A stretch of 64,000 bases of DNA from Pseudomonas sp. ICMP22404 (GTDB taxonomy: Bacteria; Pseudomonadota; Gammaproteobacteria; Pseudomonadales; Pseudomonadaceae). The stretch covers positions 83,841-147,840 of the forward strand of contig NZ_VCNG01000016.1 of the NCBI RefSeq assembly GCF_006227205.1, written 5' to 3'. Shown here piece after piece: positions 25,839 through 35,445 of this stretch; position 1 is the stretch's first letter, and each line of letters starts with the position of its first letter. The position numbers were made by a program, and so were the translations under genes. Under the pieces are notes generated by a model. The model saw only the letters and a program-made list of their open reading frames with translations, was not told the origin of the DNA and ran no database searches.

Positions 25839-28195
25839 TAGACCGTGATGCCGTGCTTGCCAAGGAACGCTACGAACGCCTCTTCATCCAGCACCTTGAG
25901 CCCGAGTTCATTGGCCTTGGTCAGTTTCGAGCCCGCGCCCGGGCCGGCCACGACGCAATGGGTTTTCGCCGACACGGAACCGGCGACCTTGGCCCCAAGG
26001 CTCTCCAGCTTGTCCTTGGCGACGTCTCGGCTCATCAATTCCAGCGAACCGGTCAGTACCCAGGTGTGACCCGCCTCCGGCAAGCCTTCGACCACCTTCT
26101 TCTCGCTTTGCCAGTGCATGCCGAAGTCCCGCAACTGCTGTTCCGCGGCCTCGGCCTGCTGGCGGTTTTCGGTGATGGCAAAGAATTCGCGCACGGCGTT
26201 GGCCTGCTTTTCCGGCAGGGCCTGGCGCATGTCCAGCCAATCTGCGTTCATCACTGCCTCGAGGGAGCCGAACTTGTCTGCCAGTTTCTGCGCACCACCC
26301 GGTCCGACCGACGGGATATAAAGCTTGTCGAGGAAGCCACCCAGGGTGGTGCTGGCGGAGAATTCGGCGCCCAGCTCGCCCTGGTCCTGGATATCGAGAC
26401 CATGACGCAGCAGGTCCGCGATCACCTGACGGTTGTGCGGGTCCTCGAAGAAGCTGTGGATCTCATGCGCCACTTCCAGGCCCACGTCCGGCAGGTACGT
26501 GAGCACCTGGGGCAACGCTGCTTGCACGCGTTCCAGCGAGCCCAGGGAGCGCGCCAGGACCTTGGCGGTTTCCTCGCCGACGTCCGGGATGCCGAGGGCG
26601 TAAATGAAGCGCGCCAGACTGGGCTTCTTACTGTCGACGATGGCCGCCAACAACTTCCGGCTCGACAATTCGGCAAAGCCTTCCAGGTCGACCACTTGTT
26701 CGAAGGTCAGGGCATACAGATCGGCCGGCGATCCCACCAGGCCCTCGTCCACCAGTTGTTCGATGCTCTTTTCCCCCAGCCCTTCGATGTCCATGGCCCG
26801 GCGCGAGACGAAGTGAATGATCGCCTGCTTGAGCTGCGCTCCGCAGGCCAGGCGCCCGACGCAGCGATACACCGCGCCTTCGCTGATGGTTTCGCGACCC
26901 TTGCTGCGCTTGATCAGTTGCGTGCGCTCCACGTGGGAGCCGCACACCGGACACTGCTGGGGCACTTCCACCGGGCGGGCATTTTCCGGGCGACGCTCGG
27001 TGACGACTTGCACCACCTGTGGAATCACGTCCCCGGCGCGGCGGATGATCACCGTGTCGCCGATCATCAACCCCAGGCGCGCCACTTCGTCCATGTTGTG
27101 CAGCGTGGCGTTGGCCACGGTCACGCCTGCCACCTTGACCGGCTTGAGCCGCGCAACAGGCGTCACCGCCCCGGTGCGGCCCACCTGGAACTCGACGTCG
27201 AGCAACTCAGTGAGTTCTTCGCTGGCCGGGAATTTATGGGCGATGGCCCAGCGCGGCTCGCGAGCGCGGAAGCCGAGCTCACGTTGGGAAGCAATGCTGT
27301 TGACCTTGAACACCACGCCATCGATCTCATAGGGCAACGCGCTACGCCGCTCGCCGATGTCACGGTAGTAATCCAGGCATTCGTCGATGCCATGGGCCAG
27401 TTTCAGCTCGCGGCTGACAGGCATGCCCCAGGCTTTGAGCTGCTTGAGATTGCCGATGTGAGTATCGGCGATATCCGCCGTCACCTGGCCGATGCCGTAG
27501 CAGCAGAACTCCAGCGGACGGTTGGCGGTGATCTTCGAGTCCAGTTGCCGCAGGCTGCCGGCCGCCGCGTTGCGCGGGTTGGCGAAGGTCTTGCCACCCG
27601 TTTCCAACTGCGTGGCGTTGAGACGCTCGAAGCCGGCCTTGGACATGTACACCTCGCCGCGCACTTCCAGCACGGGAGGCCAGCCGCTGCCCTGCAGCTT
27701 GAGGGGGATGTTGCGCACGGTGCGCACGTTGACGCTGATGTCTTCGCCTGTGGTGCCGTCGCCGCGAGTGGCACCGCGTACCAACAGGCCGTCCTGGTAC
27801 AACAGACTGACCGCCAGGCCATCGAGTTTCGGCTCGCAGCTGTATTCCACCGCCGCACCGCCGCCCAGCAGATCACCCATCGGCAGATCGAGGCCTTCAG
27901 TCACCCGGCGGTCGAACTCACGCATGGTGGCTTCATCGAAGGCGTTGCCCAGGCTGAGCATCGGGATTTCGTGACGGACCTGGCTGAACGCCGACAACGC
28001 CACGCTGCCGACCCGTTGGGTCGGTGAGTCGCTGGTCACCAGCTCCGGGTGCTGCGCCTCCAGGGCCTTGAGCTCGTGGAACAGGCGGTCGTACTCAGCG
28101 TCCGGGATGGTCGGTTCATCGAGGACGTGATAGCGATAGTTGTGCTGATCCAGTTCGGTTCGCAGCTCTAGGATGCGGGTTTCGACGGCATTCAT
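25838..28195 (-). CDS. ligA: NAD-dependent DNA ligase
   Basis: A 785-residue ligase for nick sealing in replication and repair. The adenylation Lys is in CEPKLDGLAVSLLY, the zinc-finger cysteines are in CPVCGSHVE...YRCVGRLACGAQ, helix-hairpin-helix repeats follow and a BRCT domain (TWVLTGSLELMSRD to the end) closes the protein. It is longer than the E. coli enzyme (671), as is usual in Pseudomonas. The ATG at 28195 (MNAVETRIL) with GAGAG upstream is chosen over the TTG at 28216. Last gene of the smc-zipA-ligA run. Confidence 0.96.
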   Translation of the reverse strand: MNAVETRILELRTELDQHNYRYHVLDEPTIPDAEYDRLFHELKALEAQHPELVTSDSPTQRVGSVALSAFSQVRHEIPMLSLGNAFDEATMREFDRRVTEGLDLPMGDLLGGGAAVEYSCEPKLDGLAVSLLYQDGLLVRGATRGDGTTGEDISVNVRTVRNIPLKLQGSGWPPVLEVRGEVYMSKAGFERLNATQLETGGKTFANPRNAAAGSLRQLDSKITANRPLEFCCYGIGQVTADIADTHIGNLKQLKAWGMPVSRELKLAHGIDECLDYYRDIGERRSALPYEIDGVVFKVNSIASQRELGFRAREPRWAIAHKFPASEELTELLDVEFQVGRTGAVTPVARLKPVKVAGVTVANATLHNMDEVARLGLMIGDTVIIRRAGDVIPQVVQVVTERRPENARPVEVPQQCPVCGSHVERTQLIKRSKGRETISEGAVYRCVGRLACGAQLKQAIIHFVSRRAMDIEGLGEKSIEQLVDEGLVGSPADLYALTFEQVVDLEGFAELSSRKLLAAIVDSKKPSLARFIYALGIPDVGEETAKVLARSLGSLERVQAALPQVLTYLPDVGLEVAHEIHSFFEDPHNRQVIADLLRHGLDIQDQGELGAEFSASTTLGGFLDKLYIPSVGPGGAQKLADKFGSLEAVMNADWLDMRQALPEKQANAVREFFAITENRQQAEAAEQQLRDFGMHWQSEKKVVEGLPEAGHTWVLTGSLELMSRDVAKDKLESLGAKVAGSVSAKTHCVVAGPGAGSKLTKANELGLKVLDEEAFVAFLGKHGITV

Positions 28196-28270
28196 GGGTG
28201 TTCTCTCATAAAGCAAAAGAGCAGCCGAGGCTGCTCATTTCAATCAGTCAAGTAACGCTCGGCAGAGAAC

Positions 28271-28385
28271 CTGTGGCGAGGGGATTTATCCCCGCTCGAG
28301 CGCGCAGCACTCGCAAACTCTGTGGCAACACAACATTTTGAGGGCTGCTCGGCAGCCCAGCGGGGATAAATCCCCTCGCCACAAA
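28271..28385. repeat. Repeat pair of the GTGGCGAGGGGATTTATCCCC family
   Basis: Facing arms GTGGCGAGGGGATTTATCCC and complement; the spacer carries its own GGGCTGCT...AGCAGCCC-like hairpin. It lies between zipA and ligA. Confidence 0.88.
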
Positions 28386-28422
28386 AGCGGTTTGCCACAA
28401 GCGGCTACCAGAGGCGCTCTGA

Positions 28423-29265
28423 TCAGCGCTTCTGGGTCAATGCCCGACGTTCAAACTCGACGATACGCTGGCGGTAGTGCTCGATGGTCTGGGCAGTCAG
28501 CACGCTGCGCTGGTCATCCTTCAATTCGCCATTGAGTTCCTGGGACAACTTGCGAGCCGCCGCCACCATCACGTCAAAGGCCTGTTTGGGATGACGCGGG
28601 CCCGGCAGACCGAGGAAGAAACTCACCGCCGGCGTGCTGAAATGATCGATGTCGTCCAGATCGAACACCCCTGGCTTGACGGCGTTGGCCATGGAGAACA
28701 GCACCTCACCGTTGCCTGCCATGCTTTCGTGACGATGGAAAATGTCCATCTCGCCGAAACGCAGGCCGCTTTCCAGGATGTTCTGCAACAACGCCGGGCC
28801 CTTGAAGCCGGCCGGATCGCGGCAGATCACGCTGATCACCAGGACTTCTTCAGCCTGGGCCTGATCCTTGTCGCTGCTCGACGCCTTGCTCTCTTCCGGG
28901 AAGTCGTCGCGACTGCTGAAGCTCGGGCCGCCATCCAGGTCCAGGTTGAGGTTCAGGTCACCCTGGGACGGTTCGTTGTTGCGCTTGCCACGCTTGGAAC
29001 CCGATTCACGGGGCTCGCGCACCGGCGCGCTCATCGACGGCAGGTCATGCTCGTCCAGTTGCGGCTCCTTGTGGGTGTCCAGCACCCGGGGCGGGCCCAG
29101 CAGCTCGGCATTGTCATCCTCGTCCGGCAGGTTCGACAGGCTGCGATCAAGGCGGAACTTGAGTTTCCCCTTGCCACCGCGCATGCGGCGCCAGCCGTCG
29201 AAAAGAATACCGGCAATGACAATGATGCCGATGACGATCAGCCACTCGCGCAGACCGATTTCCAT
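28423..29265 (-). CDS. zipA: Cell division protein ZipA
   Basis: A 280-residue inner-membrane protein that anchors FtsZ. One N-terminal helix (residues 7-24, LREWLIVIGIIVIAGILFDG), a charged Pro/Asp/Lys-rich linker to about 140, and a C-terminal FtsZ-binding domain (LVISVICRD...GRFGEMDIFHRH-type, GVFDLDDIDHFSTPAVSFFL) are as expected. It follows smc, with about 230 nt between that include an AGCT-rich repeat. Confidence 0.95.
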   Translation of the reverse strand: MEIGLREWLIVIGIIVIAGILFDGWRRMRGGKGKLKFRLDRSLSNLPDEDDNAELLGPPRVLDTHKEPQLDEHDLPSMSAPVREPRESGSKRGKRNNEPSQGDLNLNLDLDGGPSFSSRDDFPEESKASSSDKDQAQAEEVLVISVICRDPAGFKGPALLQNILESGLRFGEMDIFHRHESMAGNGEVLFSMANAVKPGVFDLDDIDHFSTPAVSFFLGLPGPRHPKQAFDVMVAAARKLSQELNGELKDDQRSVLTAQTIEHYRQRIVEFERRALTQKR

Positions 29266-29401
29266 GTAATCCCGTGCCTCTATAAAAATGCTGAAAAATA
29301 AGGGGCTTAGCTATTTGCAAACCGCTTTAAAACGTGGCGCCAACTCTATGTTCTGAATGGCGTTTTGCCCACGCACACGAAAAATTGACATTAAACTAGC
29401 A

Positions 29402-29490
29402 TGACCAACAGCTTGAAGCTACATAACAGCAGCTACAAGCTACAGCTGAGCTGCATCGCTTGCAGCTCGCCACTTTAAGCTCGCCGCTCG
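29402..29490. repeat. AGCT-rich degenerate repeat before the smc 3' end
   Basis: Several imperfect units built on (C/A)AGCT(A/T)CA and GCTCGCC lie in tandem and inverted orientation between smc and zipA. On the minus strand this lies directly after the smc stop codon. It can fold on itself but has no clear terminator. Confidence 0.5.
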
Positions 29491-29493
29491 CCG

Positions 29494-32400
29494 CTAGGCA
29501 TCCACCATCGCCATGGCCTCCTCGACATCCACCGCCACCAGCCGCGAACAGCCCGGTTCGTGCATCGTCACGCCCATCAGTTGATCGGCCATTTCCATGG
29601 CGATCTTGTTGTGGGTGATGTAGATGAACTGCACCGTTTCAGACATTTCCTTTACCAGGCGCGCATAACGGCCCACGTTAGCGTCGTCCAGCGGTGCATC
29701 GACTTCGTCGAGCATGCAGAACGGCGCCGGATTCAACTTGAAGATGGCAAATACCAGGGCCAACGCGGTCAGCGCCTTTTCACCACCGGAGAGCAAATGA
29801 ATGGTGCTGTTCTTCTTCCCGGGAGGACGCGCCATGATCGTCACCCCTGTATCGAGTAGATCTTCGCCCGTCAGTTCCAAGTAAGCGCTGCCACCACCGA
29901 AAACTTTTGGGAAAAGCGCCTGCAAACCGCCATTGATCTGATCAAAGGTATCCTTGAAACGGTTGCGGGTTTCCTTGTCGATCTTGCGAATGACGTTTTC
30001 CAGGGTTTCCAGCGCTTCCACCAAGTCAGCATCCTGGGCATCCAGGTAGCGCTTGCGCTCGGACTGCTGTTCGTATTCGTCGATGGCCGCCAGATTGATC
30101 GCGCCCAGGCGCTGGATCCGCGCAGCAATGCGCTCCAGCTCCTCCTCGGCGTCTTTCTCGTTAGCCCCGGCCACCAGGGTGGCGAGCACGCCGTTGAGGT
30201 CGTAGCCGTCCTCCAGCAGTTGATCCTGCAAGGCCTTGCGGCGTACGGTCAGGGCCTGCCATTCCAGGCGTTGCTGTTCCATCTGGCCGCGAATCAGCTG
30301 GGATTGCTGCTCGGCCTGGCTACGGCGCTTCTCGGCATCGCGCAGCTCACGGTCGGCGTCCTCCAGGGCGATCTGAGCGGTCTTGAGCTCTTCATCGACA
30401 CTCATCCGCTTGTCGAGCAGTTCCTCGAGTTTGAGGCGCAACTCTTCCAGCGGCGCCTCGCCCTCTTCCAGGTTCAGGCTCAACTGTTCGCGTTTTTCGG
30501 TCAGGCGTTCGGACTGCATTTCCAAACGCTCGAGAGCCTGGCGCGTGGAATCGTACTGCGCCTTGAGCGAGCCCAGGCGCACCGCCAACTGATGGGCATG
30601 ATCCTTGTGCTGACGCGCTTCCTGGCGCACCCGGTCGAGGCGTTCGCGCAAGCTGTCGCGCTGGGCCAGCAACAGCTCACGCTGCTCGGTGTCCAGCGCC
30701 ATGGCATCAAGGGCCTCCTGCAGTTGCAGACGCGCCTCGCCGACCTGCTCGTGCTCCAGCGCCCGTTGCTCGCCCAGCTCGGCAATTTCTTCTTCCAGAC
30801 GAGTACGACGCAAGGCCAACTGCTCGGCCTTGGCCTTGCCGGCCGACAGCTGTGCCTTGAGTTCGCCCTGCTGGCGCGCCTCATCCTGAAGCAGCCGGCG
30901 CAGGTGTTCGCGGCCGTTTTCCTGTTGACGCTGCTGCGCCCGCAGATTCTGCAATTCGGTTTCCAGGGCTTCGACACTGGCTTCGCGCTCATCGCGCTCG
31001 GCGCCCAGACGCTGGATCTCCTGGCCCCGGGCGAGCATGCCGCTCTCGGCTTCGCTGGCCCGGCGCACCCGCAGGAAATGCCGGCCGACCCAATAGCCGT
31101 CGCGACTGATCAGGCTCTCGCCCGCCGCCAGTTGCCCGCGCAGCGCCAGGGCCTGTTCGAGGTTTTCCACCGGCCTGACCTGCCCGAGCCAGGGCGACAG
31201 ATCGACCTTGGCCTCGACTTTGTCCAGCAGGCTGCCCGGCATCCGCACGCCGTCACCGGCCGGGCTGAGCAGGCGCAGGTCGCCCTGGGTGAAACCCGAG
31301 AGGTCGAAGCCCGCGAAATCGTCCACCAGCACCGCTTGCAGATCGGCGCCCAGCACGGTTTCCACCGCCAGTTCCCAACCGGCGTCGACCTTCAGTCCTT
31401 CGGCCAGTCGCGGGCGCTCGGCCAGATGCTGGTCGCGCAGCCATTCGGCGGTGCCGGTGCCCGGGTCCAGCGCCGCTTGCTGCAAGGCTTCCAGCGACGC
31501 CAGACGACCGTTGAGTCGTTGCAGCTCGCCCTGGGCCTGCTGCTGATTCTGAAGGGCCAGTTGCAAGGCCTGGCGCAGTTGTTCGAGCCGTTCGACCTGG
31601 GCGTCTTCGCTGGCCTGCAAATCTTCCAGGGTGGCTTCGCTGGCAGCCAGTTGCTCGCTCAGGTCGAGGATCGCCGCGTCTTCCGGGTCCGCCGCGAGCA
31701 AGGCGCGCTCCTCGGCCAGGCGGCGCTGGCGCTCGGCCAGGCGTTCCATGCTGGTTTCCAACTGCTGGATGCGCGACTGCTGGACCTCGGCCTGACGCCG
31801 CGGTTCGGCAGAAGTCAGGTTGAATCGGTCCCACTGCTCTTGCCAGCCATGCATGGTCAACTCGGCTTCTTCCAGAGCCGCGGCGGCTTCTTCGGCAGCG
31901 GCGCTAGTGATCTCCTGCTCTGGCGTGAGCCGGTCCAGTTCTTCACCGAGGGTCAGCAGCAAGGTACGGTCGTGCCCCAGGTGAGACTCGGTCTCCAGGC
32001 GCGCGCGCTCGGCCTCTTTCAAGTCGTCCTGTAACTGGCGCAACCGTTGCTGGCCATGCTGGATGCTCTGCTCGACCCTGGCGATGTCGCCACCGACCGA
32101 ATAGAAGCGCCCTTGCACCAGGTTGAAGCGCTCGGACAGTTCGTGGTGCCCATCACGCAGGCGCTCGATGGCCGCATCGGCATTGCGCTGTTCGGCCACC
32201 AGCGCTTCGAAACTGACCTCCTGGTTGCCAATGATCGCTTCGCGCTGGCCGACCTGTTCATTCAACGCCTGCCAGCGCAGGGCCGAGAGCTGGGCCTTGA
32301 GCTGGCGCTCCTCGCCCTTGTATTCCTGGTATTTGCGCGCGGCCTCGGACTGGCGGTGCAGGCGTTCGAGCTGACGATCGAGTTCTTCGCGCAGGTCGGT

Positions 32401-32982
32401 CAGGCGAGCCAGGTTTTCGTGGGTGCGACGGATTCGGTTCTCCGTCTCGCGCCGGCGCTCCTTGTACTTGGAGATACCGGCAGCCTCTTCGATGAAGTTG
32501 CGCAGATCTTCGGGCTTGGCCTCGATCAGCTTGGAGATCATGCCCTGCTCGATGATCGAGTAGCTGCGCGGCCCCAGGCCGGTGCCGAGAAAGATGTCGG
32601 TGATGTCGCGACGCCGGCACTTGGCACCGTTGAGGAAGTAGCTGTTCTGGCTGTCGCGGGTCACTTTGCGGCGGATGGAGATTTCCGCATAGGCCGCGTA
32701 TTCGCCGATCAAGGTGCCGTCGGAGTTATCGAACACCAGCTCGATGCTCGCCTGGCTGACCGGCTTGCGGCTGGTGGAGCCGTTGAAGATGACGTCGGTC
32801 ATCGACTCGCCGCGCAGGTTCTTGGCCGAACTCTCGCCCATCACCCAGCGCACGGCGTCGATGATGTTCGACTTGCCGCAACCGTTGGGTCCCACCACCG
32901 CCGCCATGTTGCTGGGGAAGTTCACCGTGGTCGGGTCGACGAAGGACTTGAACCCCGCCAGCTTGATGCACTTGAGGCGCAC
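29494..32982 (-). CDS. smc: Chromosome segregation protein SMC
   Basis: A 1162-residue SMC ATPase. Walker A is VGPNGCGKSNIIDAVRWVMGE, the signature motif LLSGGEKALTALALVFAIF and Walker B (CMLDEVDAPLDD) are near the C-terminus, with two long coiled coils and a hinge at about 520-640. The start is a GTG at 32982 giving VRLKCIKLAGFKSF, the standard N-terminus; the upstream ATG in frame lies inside the GntR gene. Only 2 nt separate the GntR stop from this GTG, so smc is probably coupled to it. Confidence 0.95.
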   Translation of the reverse strand: MRLKCIKLAGFKSFVDPTTVNFPSNMAAVVGPNGCGKSNIIDAVRWVMGESSAKNLRGESMTDVIFNGSTSRKPVSQASIELVFDNSDGTLIGEYAAYAEISIRRKVTRDSQNSYFLNGAKCRRRDITDIFLGTGLGPRSYSIIEQGMISKLIEAKPEDLRNFIEEAAGISKYKERRRETENRIRRTHENLARLTDLREELDRQLERLHRQSEAARKYQEYKGEERQLKAQLSALRWQALNEQVGQREAIIGNQEVSFEALVAEQRNADAAIERLRDGHHELSERFNLVQGRFYSVGGDIARVEQSIQHGQQRLRQLQDDLKEAERARLETESHLGHDRTLLLTLGEELDRLTPEQEITSAAAEEAAAALEEAELTMHGWQEQWDRFNLTSAEPRRQAEVQQSRIQQLETSMERLAERQRRLAEERALLAADPEDAAILDLSEQLAASEATLEDLQASEDAQVERLEQLRQALQLALQNQQQAQGELQRLNGRLASLEALQQAALDPGTGTAEWLRDQHLAERPRLAEGLKVDAGWELAVETVLGADLQAVLVDDFAGFDLSGFTQGDLRLLSPAGDGVRMPGSLLDKVEAKVDLSPWLGQVRPVENLEQALALRGQLAAGESLISRDGYWVGRHFLRVRRASEAESGMLARGQEIQRLGAERDEREASVEALETELQNLRAQQRQQENGREHLRRLLQDEARQQGELKAQLSAGKAKAEQLALRRTRLEEEIAELGEQRALEHEQVGEARLQLQEALDAMALDTEQRELLLAQRDSLRERLDRVRQEARQHKDHAHQLAVRLGSLKAQYDSTRQALERLEMQSERLTEKREQLSLNLEEGEAPLEELRLKLEELLDKRMSVDEELKTAQIALEDADRELRDAEKRRSQAEQQSQLIRGQMEQQRLEWQALTVRRKALQDQLLEDGYDLNGVLATLVAGANEKDAEEELERIAARIQRLGAINLAAIDEYEQQSERKRYLDAQDADLVEALETLENVIRKIDKETRNRFKDTFDQINGGLQALFPKVFGGGSAYLELTGEDLLDTGVTIMARPPGKKNSTIHLLSGGEKALTALALVFAIFKLNPAPFCMLDEVDAPLDDANVGRYARLVKEMSETVQFIYITHNKIAMEMADQLMGVTMHEPGCSRLVAVDVEEAMAMVDA

Positions 32983-32984
32983 GT

Positions 32985-33644
32985 TCAGGCCTTCGTCAGG
33001 GCGGCAACCACCAGATCGCAACTACGCTGACAGTAAGCCATCAGCACAATGCGAATCTGCGGCAGATCACGGGCCAGCACCGCGACGAGCAGGCGCTGGA
33101 ACAGATCGAGGAATTCGCTCATTTCGGCCTTGCGCTGTTCCAGGGCCAGGAAATAGGCGCGGCTCATGGCCGGTTGCAGGTTCTCGACGGTTTCCTGCAA
33201 GTACGGGTTATTGGCAAATGGATAGGCCGCGCGCATCACGCTGAAGCTCTCGTCGACGAACATGCGGATGTCCTGGCGCTCGAAGGCCTCCTTGAGGCGC
33301 TGCTGGATCTGCAGGAACGGCGCCATGTCGGCCGAATCCCGCCAACCATGGGCAACGGCGTTGCCCAGCAGGATGTACAGCTCGCTCATCAGCGTACAGA
33401 GGCTACGCACATTATGTTCGGTAAGTTCGGTAACGTGAGCACCACGGCGCGGCAGGATCGCAATCAGATGGCGTCGCTCCAGGATCAGCAGGGCCTCGCG
33501 GACCGAGCCGCGACTGACGTTGAGCGCCAGTGTGACCTTTTGCTCCTGGATGCGCTCTCCTGGCTTCATTTCACCGCGGATGATGCGTTCGGCGAGATGA
33601 TGGGCGATTTGCTCGGCGAGGCTGTCCGGGGCCTTGAACGTCAT
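32985..33644 (-). CDS. GntR-family (FadR/FCD type) regulator upstream of smc
   Basis: A 219-residue regulator with an N-terminal winged helix (LAERIIRGEMKPGERIQEQK, then VSRGSVREALLILE) and an all-helical FCD ligand domain. It is read away from the xdhABC genes but is nearly fused in transcription to smc. It is a candidate to bind the twin inverted repeats before xdhA (33897-33935), 250 nt from its start. The ligand is unknown. Confidence 0.88.
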   Translation of the reverse strand: MTFKAPDSLAEQIAHHLAERIIRGEMKPGERIQEQKVTLALNVSRGSVREALLILERRHLIAILPRRGAHVTELTEHNVRSLCTLMSELYILLGNAVAHGWRDSADMAPFLQIQQRLKEAFERQDIRMFVDESFSVMRAAYPFANNPYLQETVENLQPAMSRAYFLALEQRKAEMSEFLDLFQRLLVAVLARDLPQIRIVLMAYCQRSCDLVVAALTKA

Positions 33645-33754
33645 GGTTGTCCTTCAAACTCTTCGATCTGCACAAGCGGCGCAGTGTAGCGCACTCGATA
33701 CGTCATGGCGCAGGGCCTGTACCGGGTTTTTGGCACGATTCAAGCAAAAAGGTT

Positions 33755-33848
33755 CTGTGGGAGCCGAGCTTGCTCGCGATGGCGGCATGCCAGCCTCCAT
33801 CCCTGTTGAATGTGCCACCGCCATCGCGAGCAAGCTCGGCTCCCACAA
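33755..33848. repeat. REP pair (GTGGGAGC family)
   Basis: Facing arms GTGGGAGCCGAGCTTGCTCG and complement between the GntR and xdhA promoters. Confidence 0.9.
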
Positions 33849-33896
33849 GGTTCTACAGTGTCTATAGAACGTTGCTCATCGACAAACCGGATTTTC

Positions 33897-33935
33897 CTGA
33901 CCTTTAAGTCAGAAAAACGTTGACCGAAAAGTCAG
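33897..33935 (+). promoter_or_regulatory. Twin inverted-repeat operators upstream of xdhA
   Basis: Two inverted repeats with 6-nt spacers: CTGAC-CTTTAA-GTCAG (33897-33912) and TTGAC-CGAAAA-GTCAG (33920-33935), 23 nt centre to centre, about two turns of the helix. The second covers the likely -35 box of xdhA, which suggests repression. Confidence 0.65.
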
Positions 33936-33947
33936 ACCTGCTAAATT
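33920..33947 (+). promoter_or_regulatory. Likely sigma-70 promoter of xdhABC-guaD
   Basis: TTGACC (33920-33925), 16 nt, TAAATT (33942-33947). Transcription would start near 33954, about 37 nt before the xdhA GTG. Confidence 0.55.
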
Positions 33948-33990
33948 CGGCCTACGTCGATACAACAATAATGAATCTGCGAGGCCTTCC

Positions 33991-35445
33991 GTGATCCAGT
34001 TTTTACTCAACCAGGAACTCCGTAGCGAGCACACCCTGGACCCGAACCTGACCGTGCTCAACTATCTGCGCGAGCATGTCGGTAAATCCGGCACCAAAGA
34101 AGGTTGTGCCAGCGGCGACTGCGGTGCCTGCACCGTCGTGGTGGGCGAATTGGACACAGACGAAAGCGGCCGCTCGCGCATTCGTTATCGCAGCCTGAAC
34201 GCATGCCTGACCTTCGTCTCGTCCCTGCACGGCAAGCAACTGATCAGCGTCGAAGACCTCAAGCACCAGGGCCAGTTGCACAGCGTCCAACAGGCGATGG
34301 TCGATTGCCACGGCTCGCAATGCGGCTTCTGCACACCGGGCTTCGTCATGTCGCTGTTCGCCCTGCAAAAAAACAGCGATCAACCTGATCCCCATAAGGC
34401 CCATGAAGCGCTGGCCGGCAATCTGTGTCGCTGCACCGGCTACCGGCCGATCCTGGCTGCCGCCGACCAGGCCTGCTGCGGCAAGCAACCCGATCAGTTC
34501 GACGCCCGCGAGGCCGAGACCATTGCCCGTCTCGAAGCGATCGCGCCCAAGGAAACCGGCGAGCTCAACTGTGGCGACAAACGCTGCCTGGTGCCGTTGA
34601 CGGTGGCCGACCTGGCCGATCTCTACGACGCCTATCCCCAGGCGCGCCTGCTGGCCGGCGGCACCGACCTGGCCCTGGAAGTCACCCAGTTCCACCGCAC
34701 CCTGCCGGTAATGATCTACGTGGGTAACGTCGCAGAGCTCAAACGCATCGAGCGTTTCGACGACCGCCTGGAAATCGGCGCCGCTGCCGCGCTGTCCGAT
34801 TGCTACGAAGCCCTGAAAGCCGAATACCCGGACTTCGGTGAGCTGCTGCAACGCTTCGCCTCGCTGCAGATCCGCAACCAGGGCACCTTGGGCGGCAACA
34901 TCGGCAACGCCTCGCCCATCGGTGATTCGCCGCCGTTGCTGATCGCCCTTGGCGCGCAGATTGTGTTGTGCAAGGGTCAGGTTCGTCGCACCCTGGCGTT
35001 GGAGGATTACTTCATCGAATACCGGGTCACCGCCCGCCAGGAAAGCGAATTCATCGAGAAGATCATCGTGCCCCGGGCCAGCGCCGAGCAGGCGTTCCGC
35101 GCCTACAAGGTGTCCAAGCGCCTGGACGATGACATCTCCGCGGTCTGCGCGGCGTTCAATCTGCGCATCGACAACGGCGTGGTCCGCGATGCCCGCGTGG
35201 CCTTCGGTGGCATGGCCGCCATCCCCAAGCGTGCCAAGCATTGTGAAGCCGCGCTGATCGATGCGCCGTGGAACGACAGTACCCTCGAACGCGCCTGCGC
35301 CGCCCTGGCCGAAGACTTCACGCCTTTGTCGGACTTTCGCGCCAGCAAGGAATACCGCCTGCTCAGCGCTCGCAACCTGCTGCGCAAATACTTCATCGAA
35401 CTGCAAACGCCGCACATCGAGACTCGGGTGACCGCTTATGTCTAA
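33991..35445 (+). CDS. xdhA: Xanthine dehydrogenase small subunit (2Fe-2S and FAD domains)
   Basis: A 484-residue subunit of the enzyme that oxidises hypoxanthine and xanthine to urate. The first 2Fe-2S cluster is bound by GCASGDCGACTV and a later Cys, the second by CGFCTPGF and LCRCTGYRP; the FAD domain follows from about 190 (LLAGGTDLALEVTQ, LGGNIGNASPIGD). The start is a GTG with GAGG (33981-33984) 6 nt upstream; the ATG at 33971 runs into a stop. The end overlaps xdhB by 8 nt. Confidence 0.95.
   Translation: MIQFLLNQELRSEHTLDPNLTVLNYLREHVGKSGTKEGCASGDCGACTVVVGELDTDESGRSRIRYRSLNACLTFVSSLHGKQLISVEDLKHQGQLHSVQQAMVDCHGSQCGFCTPGFVMSLFALQKNSDQPDPHKAHEALAGNLCRCTGYRPILAAADQACCGKQPDQFDAREAETIARLEAIAPKETGELNCGDKRCLVPLTVADLADLYDAYPQARLLAGGTDLALEVTQFHRTLPVMIYVGNVAELKRIERFDDRLEIGAAAALSDCYEALKAEYPDFGELLQRFASLQIRNQGTLGGNIGNASPIGDSPPLLIALGAQIVLCKGQVRRTLALEDYFIEYRVTARQESEFIEKIIVPRASAEQAFRAYKVSKRLDDDISAVCAAFNLRIDNGVVRDARVAFGGMAAIPKRAKHCEAALIDAPWNDSTLERACAALAEDFTPLSDFRASKEYRLLSARNLLRKYFIELQTPHIETRVTAYV

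Noticed and set aside
30220..32034. 604-codon frame antisense to smc
   Set aside because: It mirrors the coiled-coil coding of smc; the product is Leu/Gln/Ala-rich with no domain. smc is certain.
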